Source: Marsupella aquatica (lineage: Eukaryota > Marchantiophyta). From it: a stretch of 64,000 nucleotides of DNA. The position numbers were made by a program, and so were the translations under genes. Under the pieces are notes generated by a model. It was given only the letters and a program-made list of their open reading frames with translations. It did not search any database and was not told the origin of the DNA. Positions 11,050 through 22,787 of the stretch are shown piece after piece. Location of the stretch: assembly GCA_973895155.1 (NCBI GenBank), contig OZ316897.1, positions 18,724,001 to 18,788,000 on the forward strand. The letters run 5' to 3'. The first letter of the stretch is position 1. Each line of letters starts with the position of its first letter.

Positions 11050-12390
11050 GCTGAAGAATTTGGCCTTCTCTTTCCGTGTGACTCGTGTCAATGTCATCCT
11101 ACTCCCAACACCATTTTTCTTGAGGGTATCAGCTATTTCTATCTCATTCGTGAGTCAATTTGCCTAGGTGAGGATATGGGCGGAGACACCCGAGTAGCTT
11201 GACTCGAAATTTTGGTGTACTCAGAGAAGTTTTAGTAGAAGGTCCCGTTGAGTTTTCTGTTTCCTGCTCTGTGTATTTGTAAATCTTGTTCTCGGGTAAG
11301 TTCTGTACAGAAATTGGAGCACAATGTTTTGCCAACATAGGGAGTAAATGAGTTTTCAGAATTTTTAACTCTTTTTCTGATGAGAGGTTATCAGCCATTT
11401 CAAGCGCTTCCATCTGCTCACCAATTCAGAGTTGCATATTCTTGCATCAGCTCAGGCTGCAGAGTCAGGATGCTCTGCACTGGGTCCAGGTCTTCGCTTT
11501 GACACTTCTCTGGAGAGGACTCAAGTTTCAGTGGTGAGACGGCGAGAACGCCTCTCAAGACTGCTCAGAAGCCGTTTCTGTCTGCTGGGAGTCATAGGGA
11601 CAGCTCATGGGGCATTCATATATCATTGGCATGTAGATTGACGACAATTGGGGCTTTTAGTCACAATGAGGCTCGGATTTCAACTACTTCAACGAAGAAG
11701 AGATGCACTGGATTATGTGCTAGCATTTCGAGGGGACCAAAGAGCAAGGGGCCAGTCACCGATTATCATCACGTAGGGTGGCCAGTACCTCTTGGCTGGG
11801 AGTTAGATTGTATTCGATATGAGGCATCTGTTTATAGTGTCATGAGAAATTAAAATCAAAAACCCTGTACAGAATATCAAGGGCTGTTCGCAAGACCACC
11901 CATTTATACTTTGAACAATCATTTTCACATATGCAGACGACCTTTCGAGAAAACAGTGAGTCCGAACATGTCGAGTTTCTCATAGATTTGTTTTCTCTGT
12001 GTTTTGAGAGGTATGATGCAACCTTTGAGGACTTTATGGGAGGGGGACTCTACATGTTAAAGGTAGGATTCTCTGACAAGCGTTCCAAATATGCCTTCTG
12101 ATTTCCAAGGCAGGAACTTCAAATCCTGTTTGTACATGCTCATACTCGAAGCAAAAAGACATTTTTCAGCTCAATTTAATTGGAAGCAGAGAATCCCAAT
12201 CCAGCCTTGAATTATAAGCCCGGACTAGAGACGCTTCGTACCTTAATGGGGCCGGATTTCAATTTTTGTGTGAACATTATTTGATTTTGTTTAGAAGACA
12301 AACAATCATTTCTAAAAACGTTGAGTCGACTAGTAGCAGAGGACTGGTCGAAATACTGGACGAGCTCAGTACACTTCAACAGCTGCCTGA
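11050..12390. other. Spacer with no supported gene
   Basis: Short open stretches up to 89 codons on both strands show no domain. The plus-strand stretch 11432-11641 is Arg-rich but ends without any family signature. Confidence 0.4.
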
Positions 12391-12585
12391 GTTCTTGATT
12401 TTCTGCTGCTTGTTGCTTTACAACACCATGATTGGCCGGTGGTGCTTAAACAAAGCTCTGTGCATTTCTTCCAGGACCTGCCTACCGAACCGGCTCTCGT
12501 CGGGGCGTTCTGTGCTGTGAATGGCGCTGCCGGAAGTGGCAAGAGTCAAACGCTTATTGAAGAGTTTAAGGGGAAGGGAACCTAA
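12391..12585 (+). pseudogene. Remnant of a P-loop NTPase/helicase-like ORF
   Basis: Read in the frame that begins after the TGA at 12388-12390, a 64-codon stretch contains a textbook Walker A motif GAAGSGKS (12523-12546) preceded by a hydrophobic beta-strand-like AFCAVN and followed by a helix-like TLIEEF. It ends at TAA 12583. There is no ATG and no Walker B, so it is a fragment. The layout resembles superfamily 1 helicase starts, including those of alpha-like RNA viruses, so an old viral insertion is one possibility and a decayed host NTPase another. I cannot decide between them from this length. Confidence 0.4.
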
Positions 12586-13450
12586 TCAAAGTAGGTTCGT
12601 ATTCGAAGGATGGGCTTGGACTGGGATGTTTGTGATACGTTACCGTTCTTCCCTTGTTTGTCTCTTTCATTCCTCTAAGAAAAGGGGACACCACTTTATG
12701 AAACAGGAACAACAAAACACACAAGGAAAGAGAAAAGGGAACACTTTATGAAACAGGACCAACAAACACATAAGTACTGAGAACATCTAGCTAACAAGAG
12801 TGCCTTTTTCCTCTCCTCTTTCCACTCTTGTTTCTCTTCTGTCTATGATTTAGTTTCAAATGTCTTAGAGAGGAATCAGAAGCCCTGACTGGTACACGGG
12901 CTGAAGGCTCCTGCGGGACGTAAGAAGTTGCACGGATTCTTACCCTCGCTGGAGTGGTTGCCGTCCCTTCCATCCCGCTCATTAAGCCTCCGACCTTTTG
13001 TGATAGGATCTCTCAAACCGTCAGAGAGTCTTACCGGATCACCGTAGACAGTCAAAGTCATGGAGCACATCTATATATATTGAGATCTCGTCAGTGTCGC
13101 TGATGTGTCCCAACACCTAGACTGATACATCCGGTGAGGGGTCCACCGTGAAGTCTTTCCGAGCTTCTTCCCATTCTGTCTCAACATGTTGAAAAGCACA
13201 TTGATTTTGCTCATATGATTAGCCAGAGTCTAACTTCGAGCGCCTTTTTAATACGACTTCTCAGTTAGTTACAGATTTCTCAATCGGCATGGTCACAAGT
13301 GAGGACGCAGCCAGTACGTATGTACTCCTCCATCATGACACAAAATTGACTCAATGTCCAATCACGTAGTGGGTGTAGTGATTGTGTCACTCAAATAGAA
13401 TGATGCCTCGTCGGAGGGTTTGTGGGTTTTGCTTTTGTTGGAACAGCGAT
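12586..13450. other. Spacer between the P-loop remnant and NSF-like gene 1
   Basis: No supported gene. A short repeat 'cactttatgaaacagga' occurs twice (about 12691 and 12742), each beside 'aacaaaacacacaa'-like sequence. The remainder shows no structure that I can support. Confidence 0.4.
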
Positions 13451-13456
13451 TTTATT
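13451..13456 (-). terminator. Candidate polyadenylation signal for NSF-like gene 1
   Basis: TTTATT on the plus strand is AATAAA on the minus strand, about 365 bases beyond the stop of the NSF-like gene. The interval also contains, near 13700-13730, sequence related to the 3' flank of NSF-like gene 2 (37200-37235), so the duplication included the 3' UTR. Confidence 0.4.
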
Positions 13457-13820
13457 GAACCAGACTAAAATAACTAAGGTACACCTTAAGTAGGCCACCT
13501 TCAATGCCACGAGGGAGGATTTCTCGTGACGAATACCATAAGTATCCTAACCTGTCAATTGTAGCCCGCTATTACCTTTCTTCGCAACAAAAAATATGTA
13601 TCCTGTTCTCTGATCCCGTTTGTCTAGATCAAGCCCTGACCGTGAGCTCTGCACAATGAGTGGGTTCTCTCCACTCCGGCCATAACGGAAAGTACGTCGT
13701 CACTAGTCTTTCTCAAACTAACAGGCCTGCTGGGTACGCTGCTACATACTCTACTCACGCCAAATGTCACTTCTACAGAGTACTTTTTGCGTCGCAACAT
13801 CACTCAACCAGAAGATTTTA

Positions 13821-16349
13821 CTACCCAAGATCATTATAGTACTTCTCAAAGCGTCTTAAATCAACTTTACCCGACGAACCTTGCCCGTTCCCACCTCGCT
13901 TAGACATTCCAATTAATACGAGCAATTTTTTGATTGGGATCGCCCCTCCGACTACATTCACAGCCTTCGCCACCTCCTCGGGCGTAAAAACATCGAGGCC
14001 CAGCAGGACATTCTTGATGTCATTGGGACTGAGCGTTGGAACGGGAATCGAGACATTGAATGCTGACGATATGTCCAGAGCTCCCACGACCTCCTTCATA
14101 CTTGTGGTCCCAATAATCAGCAATTTTCTTCCCTTGGGCGGAAGTTTTTTGATGAGCACAAGCAAGGCCTGCAGAATCAGATTACAAAATCTGGGCCCAA
14201 CGTTGACGTACTCAATTACACGTTCAATATCATCTATGATGATGAGACTGACAGGAGATTTATAGGCATCTTCAAAGACCTTGTTGATCAGTTCACATTT
14301 TGTGCTCTCTGAATGACCGACCATACTCTCAGCAGAAATCATTTTGATGAAGGGAACTGCACTTTCAAGAGCAATCGTTGCAGCTAGAGCAGTTTTGCCA
14401 CTTCCACCGGGGCCTTGTAGAAGGCAGCTGAGCAGAGGAGTATGCTCATTCGTCTTCACTTCATCAACCAAAATCTTTGCAGTCTTTTGAACATGGTCAT
14501 TCCTGGGACCACAATCTAACATAGAGTTGACCTTAAACCTTTCCAAAGTCGTACAAGCTGTCCCAAAAGCAGGTATGACCTCATTCAGAGCTCTTTCAAA
14601 GTCGGACAACCTTACGTTTACATTGCCATCCATTGGCTTGCTAAGATCTTCAAAGTCGACTTGTCTGCTGAGAGCGAATGACGTTGCGCTTCTCACTAGT
14701 CCCTCCAATTCAGCTCCGCTAAAATTTTGAGTCCTTGCAGCAAGATTCACAAGATCGACGTCATCAGACAGACAAGAACTTTGTTGCATTTTGCTCGAAT
14801 GGATTTGCAGGATTTGAAGACGTCCTTTCTCATCTGGCAACCCAATCTCAATGTGGACTTCTAAACGGCCAGGCCGAAGTAAGGCTTCATCAATCAGATC
14901 TTTCCTGTTGGTCATCCCAATCAACAGGATGTTGTTGAGAGACTTCACACCATCAATCTTTGTGAGAAGCTGGTTGACAATGCCGTCATTTGCTCCAGAC
15001 GTACTTCCTGAAGAGCTTCGAGTCTTGCAAATTGCATCAATTTCGTCAAAGATGATGATATGAACGTCACTGTCGTCTCCAAGAGTATTTTGGTCCTTTT
15101 CAGCATCTGCAAAGAGATTTCGAATGTTCCGCTCCGACTCACCCACCCATTTGCTTACAACTTCCGGTCCGTTGACGACCTTAGGTGTTTTAGCACTGAG
15201 CATCTTGCCGATTTGTCGGGCTATAAGAGTTTTACCAGTGCCTGGAGGCCCCCAAAGCAGCATGCCCTTAACGTGCTTGATGCCAAGCTTCTGTATTGTG
15301 TCCGGCGGAAACAGTCGTGATGTGAATGCCCTCCGAAAAACATCTTCAAACTCGTAATCCAGGCCACCAATACCCAGCTTTTGGAAGCTGAAGTCTTTTG
15401 TTTTGAATAAGTTTCTCCCTGGTGGACCGCTATTGTCGATGCCAGAGTGGCCACCTTTTTGATGAGGAGTATTGATCCGGGAATCGATCGGACAGTCGTC
15501 TGAAAATTCCAAGATCAGATGTGTGTCCTTGGTCCAAAGCCCCCATATAGTGTGAGCAGCCTGCTCCGCATGAGTTGTCTTTGTCACCTTGAAAGTAAAA
15601 GTCGTCCCATTATCTTGAGAATAAATTAACTTTCCTACTCTCGTCATCTTGCCCAGACGTTCACTTGTAAGCTGTGATGTGAGCCTTTTCACAACAATAT
15701 CTTCGTGCTTTTCATGGTATCTCTTACCAGACCTCACAACAGCCAGCTTCAATGTTATCGTCAGTAGTTTACCTGGAACGCATCGAGCTACTCGCGCATT
15801 CTGGTTTAGCGAGACCCGGGCGTCCCAGCGTTCAGAAGAGTCAAGGGCAAGAAAACCGTCTGGAACGGTAGCGTCTGGTAAAACTTTCAGCACAATCTGG
15901 TCGTTGACCAATGCCATGCCTTCTTCGAACCCTGGTCCAGGCAAAAAATGAACAGCATCGTTGATCGAGCAATAAGCTTTGCCACTGGACAGATGACGGG
16001 ACGGTATCACTTGCATCGTAGAAGGGGGGTTGGTGCTCGGTTTGCTGTCTGGGTTTGAAGTATCTAGAGTGCTTCCCACACTGTTCGTGGTGCTTCCAGG
16101 AGTCGGCAGTGAACTCTGGGGTACTCGTTCAGAGTCTGAGCCCCTCTTCCCAATTTTCCTTCTCTTCCTCCTCGGCTGTTCGGGTCCGTGATTAGCGGGT
16201 GAGGAGACGTCTGTCTGAATTGACATGTCAAAGTTACTCCCTGTCTTCTCTCCGTCTGCCGAAACATTCCGAGCAGTTCCCTCGTCAATTGCGGACGATC
16301 TTTCATCTGTGCTTGATCCGCTAGACGTTCCTCGTTCAAGTCTCCCCAT
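13821..16349 (-). CDS. NSF-like AAA+ ATPase, paralogue 1, intronless with N-terminal extension
   Basis: The family disassembles SNARE complexes after vesicle fusion, as a cytosolic hexamer with alpha-SNAP. The 842-residue product has an NSF N-domain (about 112-290), a D1 ATPase with Walker A GPPGTGKT (367-374), pore KWVGESE (400-406), Walker B IIIFDEID (431-438), TNRKDLIDEALLRPGRLE (480-497), and a D2 with GPGGSGKT (646-653) and LIIIDDIE (702-709). D1 and D2 are close to plant NSF; the N-domain is much more diverged. Plant NSF is about 740 residues. The extra ~110 residues at the start are Ser/Thr-rich, with a basic cluster RRKRRKIGKR (60-69) resembling a nuclear localisation signal. The ATG at 16349 (MGRLERG) aligns with the start of paralogue 2. 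There are no introns. All catalytic motifs are intact, so it is probably functional, though the housekeeping role is uncertain because of the extension. Confidence 0.92.
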   Translation of the reverse strand: MGRLERGTSSGSSTDERSSAIDEGTARNVSADGEKTGSNFDMSIQTDVSSPANHGPEQPRRKRRKIGKRGSDSERVPQSSLPTPGSTTNSVGSTLDTSNPDSKPSTNPPSTMQVIPSRHLSSGKAYCSINDAVHFLPGPGFEEGMALVNDQIVLKVLPDATVPDGFLALDSSERWDARVSLNQNARVARCVPGKLLTITLKLAVVRSGKRYHEKHEDIVVKRLTSQLTSERLGKMTRVGKLIYSQDNGTTFTFKVTKTTHAEQAAHTIWGLWTKDTHLILEFSDDCPIDSRINTPHQKGGHSGIDNSGPPGRNLFKTKDFSFQKLGIGGLDYEFEDVFRRAFTSRLFPPDTIQKLGIKHVKGMLLWGPPGTGKTLIARQIGKMLSAKTPKVVNGPEVVSKWVGESERNIRNLFADAEKDQNTLGDDSDVHIIIFDEIDAICKTRSSSGSTSGANDGIVNQLLTKIDGVKSLNNILLIGMTNRKDLIDEALLRPGRLEVHIEIGLPDEKGRLQILQIHSSKMQQSSCLSDDVDLVNLAARTQNFSGAELEGLVRSATSFALSRQVDFEDLSKPMDGNVNVRLSDFERALNEVIPAFGTACTTLERFKVNSMLDCGPRNDHVQKTAKILVDEVKTNEHTPLLSCLLQGPGGSGKTALAATIALESAVPFIKMISAESMVGHSESTKCELINKVFEDAYKSPVSLIIIDDIERVIEYVNVGPRFCNLILQALLVLIKKLPPKGRKLLIIGTTSMKEVVGALDISSAFNVSIPVPTLSPNDIKNVLLGLDVFTPEEVAKAVNVVGGAIPIKKLLVLIGMSKRGGNGQGSSGKVDLRRFEKYYNDLG

Positions 16350-16436
16350 ATTGCGAAATTCGCTCCGAAATATCTCGATCCCAATTCAACACACGTTCTA
16401 CTGATTGTCCAACAATTATGCACTGTTCGGTTGAAA

Positions 16437-16860
16437 ACCCGATCACATTTCTCAAGGTACGTGCGCGCACAGGCAAGGCAATCCACCGAATGTTGTAGAA
16501 CGAAATTGACGATAGCAAGACAGCTCCAAAGTGACCGAATGTTGTAGAACGAAATTGACGATACAAAGACAGCTCCAAAGTGAAATGTAGAGCTAGATTT
16601 CTGTAACTTACATGCGCGCACAGGCAGGGCAAAGGCAAACCACTGAATGCCGTAGAAGGAATTGAAGTCCAAACCAGAACAAGAAAAACCACGACGATAG
16701 AACGAACTCCCAAGTGAAATATGGAGCTAGATTTCTGGAGTGTACATGCGCGCACAGGCAGGGCAAGGCCAACCACGGAATGCTGTAGAAGGAAATTAAG
16801 CCCAAACCAGAACAAGAGAAACGAAGAAGATCGAAACAACTGCGAAGCCAAATAAAGAGC
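16437..16860. repeat. Tandem repeat in the putative 5' UTR of NSF-like gene 1
   Basis: Three diverged units of about 130-150 bp each contain 'gcgcgcacaggcagggcaa', 'ccac.gaatg..gtagaa' and 'gctc..aagtgaaat' (starts near 16457, 16612 and 16745). A further partial doubling of about 53 bp lies at 16492-16585. On the gene's strand the second unit has a minimal start-stop ATGTAA (16608-16613) and the third a short ATG ORF. These would be upstream ORFs if transcription starts at the TATA box near 16905. GTAAGT in the second unit could instead act as a splice donor. Confidence 0.75.
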
Positions 16861-16901
16861 TAGATGAGATCAGCTGTGATGGCTTTGGACTGCTTTCGAT
16901 C

Positions 16902-16911
16902 CTTATATATA
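16902..16911 (-). promoter_or_regulatory. TATA box of NSF-like gene 1
   Basis: The minus strand reads TATATATAAG, a strong plant TATA box, 550 bases before the ATG. It predicts a start site near 16870 and a leader of about 520 bases that contains the tandem repeat described above. Confidence 0.55.
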
Positions 16912-17019
16912 GAGACTCTGGTGGTTAGGGGCTGTGAGGGGAGGACTGATGGATGACAGTGTTACTCTTCTGTGACTCCTTCACCTGGCACAAATGATGG
17001 ATTTGATGGTATATATATG

Positions 17020-17830
17020 AGGTGGCTTGTTTGGTAGGAGTTACTTCCTTATCGGAACTAGCCAGGAGAACTTTGTTACTAGTCAGATTAACTGGGCTGC
17101 TTGTATTGATCCATCAATATAGCTAGGTAGATTGTTTGGTAGGAGTTACTTCCATATCCTAACTAGGACCCAGGACTTTAATTATGACTAGTGAAATTAA
17201 CTAGGCTGCTTGGGTGGATCAATCAAGATAGCTTGGTACCTTGGTTTGATAAGGTTTCATTCTCCTCCATTTACGGACCTTTGGACGTGAGGGGGACACT
17301 CACCCCTCACTGTCAACTTAATTGCCCAAATGCGGGCCCAAATGATGGATGTGTTAGAATATGATCGAGGTAGCTTGTTTGGTAGGAGATAATTCTGTAT
17401 TATTTTGAACTAGGGATAACATTGTTCTAGTTAGATGAAGCTTGGGCTGCTTGTATGGAATAAGATCAAGATAGCTAGATAGGCTGGATCAAGGAAGCCT
17501 GTTTGGTTGCTTGAATGTCTTCTCTTCTTGAATTGGTTTGTTTGGTAGGAGTTACTAGTGTATTTGAATTAGGATAATATTGTTACTAGTCAGATGAACC
17601 TTGATCTCCTTCTATGGATCAAGGAAGCTTTTGTGGTTGCTTGTCTTCTCTTCTTGGTTTGTTTGGAAGGAGTTACTAACTGATGTATTTGAATTAGGGA
17701 TAACATTGTTACTAGCATGATGAACCTTGCTCTATTTCTATGGATCAAGAGAGCTTGAAAGGTTGGATCAAGGAAATTTGTGTGGATGCTCATTTTATGT
17801 GTGATTCTCTTCTTGGTTTGTTGATTCAGG
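17020..17830. repeat. Degenerate tandem repeats with 'TTGTTTGGTAGGAGTTACT'
   Basis: The phrase recurs near 17025, 17131, 17371, 17534 and 17657, each followed by 'aacta..' and 'ttgttactagtcagat.aac' and then 'gctgcttg..tggatcaa'. Spacing varies from about 105 to 240 bases. The array starts just upstream of NSF-like gene 1's promoter. No protein family is recognisable in any frame. Confidence 0.75.
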
Positions 17831-18734
17831 TGCAACAAATTGCACATAATTTATGATACAGCTTGTTTCATTGACATTGTACCTATTATCTCATCATGAG
17901 TTCAAGAATCAATGTTGCAAGCTATTTAACGCTCGGTATAGCTGAATGCTTTGTCATTGTGAACCTTTATTTAGTCGAGCATTTAGTCTTTCCAAGCCAC
18001 AGTTGAGTATATCCCAGTGTGGAGTGTAATACCTTGCTCTCCATAAGCAACTTGGTCATATATGGAGCCATATATATGAGCTTACTAAGGATGCAACAGT
18101 TAAAAAAGAAAATGATGGTTAATTAAAGGATTGGAAGATTGTTTAAATATGCCAGGTGCAATGGGGCAGATGTCACTTTGTTCTTCTTGTATGAAGGCAA
18201 AACTGCAGAGGTCAAAGCAATCAAGAGACAAGTTTCCAAGTGAAGGAGGAACAAGAGCACAAACAATACTTGACTTGGTGCTTAAGATTTACGTCCACTC
18301 TGTGGGCCAATTATTCCTCTAACTCTGTCATGCATTTTGCTAGCATACTAACTGGCATTTCATCACATATATCGATGATCACTTCAAGACATACCAGGTT
18401 CACTGCAATTTATCTCTTGAAACATAAACATAAAGTATTTGACACAATAAACTAAAGCATTTGACACACTAAACTAAAGTTAATTAAGGAAGATGAAATG
18501 CTTGAGAAGTGCTAATGGCGGTGAGTTGACCACAAATAATTATGCATACATTGTGCTTCAAGTCAGAAATTCAGCATCAATTCTATATTTCCTCGACTGC
18601 TCCAAATGCTCAAGTAGGCTCAACAAACAGGGCTACTAACAGAAACTAAGGAAGATCGAATCAAGGTCAAAGAATAGAATATCATTAAAGGCTATTTATA
18701 TATATGATCCTATCTATGTTGATATTTCAGGGGT
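17830..18734. other. AT-rich spacer
   Basis: No supported gene. A short duplication 'atttgacaca.taaactaaag' occurs at about 18435-18480. Confidence 0.4.
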
Positions 18735-18890
18735 TTCACTTCCACCAAAATGGTACATCACGTGCAACAAAGGATAACTAAAGTTATTTTATTGGTTCTA
18801 AGGGAAGACTTAAGAATTTTCTCAAAAGAATAATACTAGGGTCTTATAAATCCAATTTTGAGACTTATAAGTACATTTCATTTGATGAAA
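18735..18890. repeat. Dispersed repeat family R2, copy 1
   Basis: Shares 'cacttc..caaaat.....acatcacatgcaacaaag', 'ttttattgg....ctaagg.aagactta' and 'ataagacttataag' with 21600-21740. The two copies are in the same orientation about 2.9 kb apart. Class unknown. Confidence 0.6.
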
Positions 18891-18894
18891 AAGA

Positions 18895-19130
18895 ATATTT
18901 ACGGACCCCATTAGAGGTCCCTTCCAAAATTTGAGACTTCACAATGTGCCACAAATGCGCTGCAAACAAGGACAGATTTGTTTCCAAATAAAAATAACTA
19001 TTCATTACGTGTTTGTGGCAAGTTCTTGGTAAAAATGAGCGCCATGCCATAAAACATAACATAATTTTATGTGACATAACCGTTTTAGTTATCATTTTAG
19101 TTACATCAAAATCTTGAAACAAACGGGGTT
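18895..19130. repeat. Dispersed repeat family R1, copy 2
   Basis: Carries 'accccattagaggtcccttccaaaat' and a later 'gtggcaagttcttggtaaaaatg' block in the same order as the other R1 copies (6420, 55010, 60080). It directly follows an R2 copy. Confidence 0.45.
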
Positions 19131-21599
19131 CCTAACAAATTTATTCCTGAACCTGAATGGATTGAATCCAAGATTGGCATCAAGGTGACAAGCTTTTGGA
19201 AAAAAGATTGGGAGATGGCCTGCACTATTACTAGCCATACGAGATTTGAACGTGAAGTGGGTGTGGAAGTTTAGGTAGACAAGTTTATAAATGAAGATTC
19301 TGGAAAATCATACCAACAAATTGTGAGATCCAATTTCCCTCATGATATAATGAACGAAATTTGCTCAAGATGTTAAGTAGAGATGTTTCTGCAGAGTTTT
19401 TGTGGCTAAATATCAAAAGAATGGTCGAAACACAAAGATTTGAAATAGAGCAATCCTTGCAAGAATATAGTCGAGAATATCGTTTGTGAATTTTGGGAGC
19501 TCTGCATTGGAAGCATCAAAACTGGACAATCCAAGCTGACCCTTGCACAGATACTTGAACGTGAATGTTCTCCTTTGGGCATATGGTACCCTTATGCTTC
19601 ATGTCATTATACATCCTCTCCTGTAATAATCTTTTCATGTTGAGTAGTTAGGATCTCCTCCATGATTCCAAAGGTCTGGTAAGCAAGAATTTTTAACAAG
19701 GCAAGTAATTAAACTGCCAGCCTTGACTTAATGCTTAGGGATCACGAGTGTGTTTTGTAAAACAAGTTGTAAAATGAGATTGAAATTGTTAACCATTCAG
19801 TGTCCGATTTCCCCGACCCATTCTTTCCATTTCATCAGCGAATTGTGAGTGATTGAGTGTTATTGTCGACTTCCGAATATCCCTGTGAGTTCCTCCCTTT
19901 AGTCCTCGTCAATCTTGTCCATGGTGGATTCTGAGACCTCCTTTGTTGGTTTAGTTTTGTACACATTGACGAAGGGATGATGACGAGAACTCTGAGAGAT
20001 TGAAGGAGTAGCGCAGCACGGAACTGCAGTATTGTCCCAGCCCACTGTATATCGCTAACCCTCCTCAAAGCAAACCAATTCTCTCTGGCCGCAGATCAAT
20101 CAATTCCTCTACTCAGATTGATAAACGTACTCTTCTAGAATCATCTGCCAAACAAGGCACTAACCTTCCACCCCATCTAGGTCACAAATTCTGCATTGCT
20201 CTGTTCATATTTTCTGCACAAATTTCAAATGGAAGAAGATCCATAGCTTCCTGTTTGATTACGGATAGCAACTCTGACTTGGGTACGTACGGAGATGGAA
20301 GAGAATCACTCTCTCACCCTCATTCTGCTGTTCCAAACTTTTGACGTTAAATAATTTGCTTCTCTTTCTCCCAATCGCTGATCAAATTTTGACTTGTCTG
20401 AGTAAATCTTTCCTGCATCTGTTTCTCGAGTAAGAGAGGCTTTATTTCTGTACATATTTCTCATTTGTTCTCTTTGATCCGTCATTTCTGTCTCATACCA
20501 CATTCTCTCTATATCTTGATACTGCTCGCCCTTTCGTGCCAAATTGAGTTACTGACGCTCGCCTCTCACACGTATTCTGTTCAGAAAGCATGGCTGCATT
20601 TTGGTCCAGCGGAAGGCGATCTGTGTCTCTCTACTCTGCCACTGCCACTTTTGCCACTGTGGACCAAGATGCTGGACCAAGATGCAGCAAGTCCAGCATT
20701 TTGGTCCACGAACTAATTCAACTTATAAAGGTCAAAACGTATATTTCCTTCTTATATTTTAGGGGGTCTGAGGCCTTAAAACGTCGCAAGTGATGGGATG
20801 CCTCCATATAGTGAAACCCCCGAGGTAATACACCCTAAAACAAGTGAGAACAAACTGATAAAACTTGAAAAACTAAAATTAAAAAGTAATCAGCAAAGTA
20901 CAAGGATTTAGGGAATTTTTACCAAAATTGGATTTCTAAATGCCTTTAGTATAAGTATAGTCTTCATTTGTTTGCACCCAGTTCTACTCGTCCAACGAGT
21001 GATTGATTTCCCCAGGGAAAAAACCAAAACCTTTAAGATTGTGCCTTTACCCACAAGTGAGAAGGCTATAATTGTTTGCAAATTGAATTTTTAAAACAAT
21101 GTTCAAACAGAATGCTGATGGAGGTATAATTTCACGGCAAAAAGCAATGTTTTTACTAAATGGTGCTCTCAAATCTAGTCTCACGCCAAACCATTGGGTT
21201 TATGTCAGGTGAGATTGGGATTATGGACAGGTCGACTCTATTACAAGATTTCACTATCCTGTGCTATACTCCAGTGATCCGCATGTTCCGTTGTTCCTAT
21301 GGACTAATCGAACAAGTAAAAGCCCATCGTGTCCCAAATAACATCCTGGGCCTACAACCTGAAGAAAATTGTGGATCACTAGAGGAGGCAATCTAGCTAT
21401 ATGTACATTCCTGAAAGAGTAAAGCAACCTACTTGGATCCATTGAACTAGCATGCCTAAGTGTGATGAACATGACAAAAAAAAGACATGTTCCAAGATGA
21501 ACATGCCATATGATAAAGTCTCATTAATTAAAAGACCCATTCATTTTGTGCAACATTTTAAAGGCTTGGACACGCTCTTCATTTGGAAGGACTTTGAAC
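19131..21599. other. Repeat-rich spacer
   Basis: No supported gene. The stretch near 20745-20830 ('ccttaaaacgtcgcaagtgatgg' with a following 'gtgaaaccccc') resembles 21855-21920, indicating another old dispersed pair. A doubled 'gatgctggaccaagatgc' lies near 20665-20690. Confidence 0.4.
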
Positions 21600-21740
21600 C
21601 GGGCATCACTTTTGCAAAAATAACACATCACATGCAACAAAGCATTAGAAACATTTTATTGGACATTCTAAGGAAAGACTTACAAGTTTAAGGTGCATAA
21701 ACATTAGGATATTAATATAAGACTTATAAGAAAACATAGG
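21600..21740. repeat. Dispersed repeat family R2, copy 2
   Basis: Matches 18735-18890 as described there. An open stretch across it (21452-21691) is carried by the repeat and shows no known domain. Confidence 0.6.
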
Positions 21741-22449
21741 TTTTCAAAGTAAAACCAATTTAATTCTGGAATATTCTAGGAATATGTTAAAGTAGTATGA
21801 TAGAAAATCCATAAATTACTAGAGGTAAAAGATTAGCAATATTCTAGAGTTTTTATGCCTTCAAAAGCTTCCAGGTGATGGGGCCCTGCCCGGGGGCTGC
21901 ATAGAGTGAGGCCACAAGATTTTCCATTGACAAAAATGCGGGGGTCTGAGTATGTAGGGGTCTGGTTGGGTTCTCTTTCTTGCTAAGGCTGACACTTGAG
22001 AGTTTTGACTTGGAACTGACTTCTAAATATTAGAGGTAAAGATTACTAGTGGGAACCCAAATTTTCTGTCAATCTGGTTTATTTGGATATTAACTTGTGG
22101 GTGGAAAAAAACATCTATGGCGGGGGATGGCAGGACTGTGGGAACTACATGAGGACTGGTTGCAAGTCCCACCATCTTGTCCCTCCCCATGACTTTCTTT
22201 TCAGGAGTAGAAATGGCACACCAGGCTAGACTGATAATATTTTATTTTATCAGTTTTTAAATACATTGTTATTAAAGATATTTGAATTTACAATACTGTC
22301 ACTGTTTTATTGCAGTTCCAAATATGCCACAGTTTTTGTATATAGTTCTCCTATTACTTTAGTGAATTTGTAGTCAATATACAAATTCATGACAGACATT
22401 TGTAAATACAAAAACAATATGTCAAAGTACTTAAAACGTGTTGTTACCT

Positions 22450-22770
22450 TCTATCACTAACTTTGCTGTTCATTGGCCGGTAGTTCAGAGCTATCCTGCT
22501 CCTGTTGCAATGGTTAAATTTCTGGTTTAGCTTCCTTTTGTTAGGGTTAAAATGTGTTGCTTCTATCACTAACGTTGCTGTTCATTGGCAGTCTTTCAGA
22601 GCTATCCTGTTTCTTTTGCAATTGTTAAATTTTTGCAATTGTTAAATTTCTGGTTTAGCTTCCTTTTGTTAGGGTCTTCAGAACTATCCTGCTCCTGCTC
22701 CAGTGGTTAAATATAGGTTTGCTCCGGTTGCAATGGTTAAATTTCTGGTTTAGCTTCCTTTTGTTAGGGT
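22450..22770. repeat. Three-unit tandem repeat, about 100 bp per unit
   Basis: Units contain 'tcagagctatcctgctcctg', 'caatggttaaatttctggtt' and 'tagcttccttttgttagggt', ending near 22555, 22675 and 22770. The middle unit has an additional small duplication 'ttttgcaattgttaaat'. Confidence 0.85.
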
Positions 22771-22787
22771 CTTACTTCCTCATAGTG

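Noticed and set aside
16064-16851. Two long minus-strand frames (about 170 and 200 codons) upstream of and overlapping the NSF-like gene 1 start
   Set aside because: They follow the tandem repeat, overlap the real start in other phases, and at least the longer upstream one lacks an ATG at its beginning. Better explained as leader repeats.
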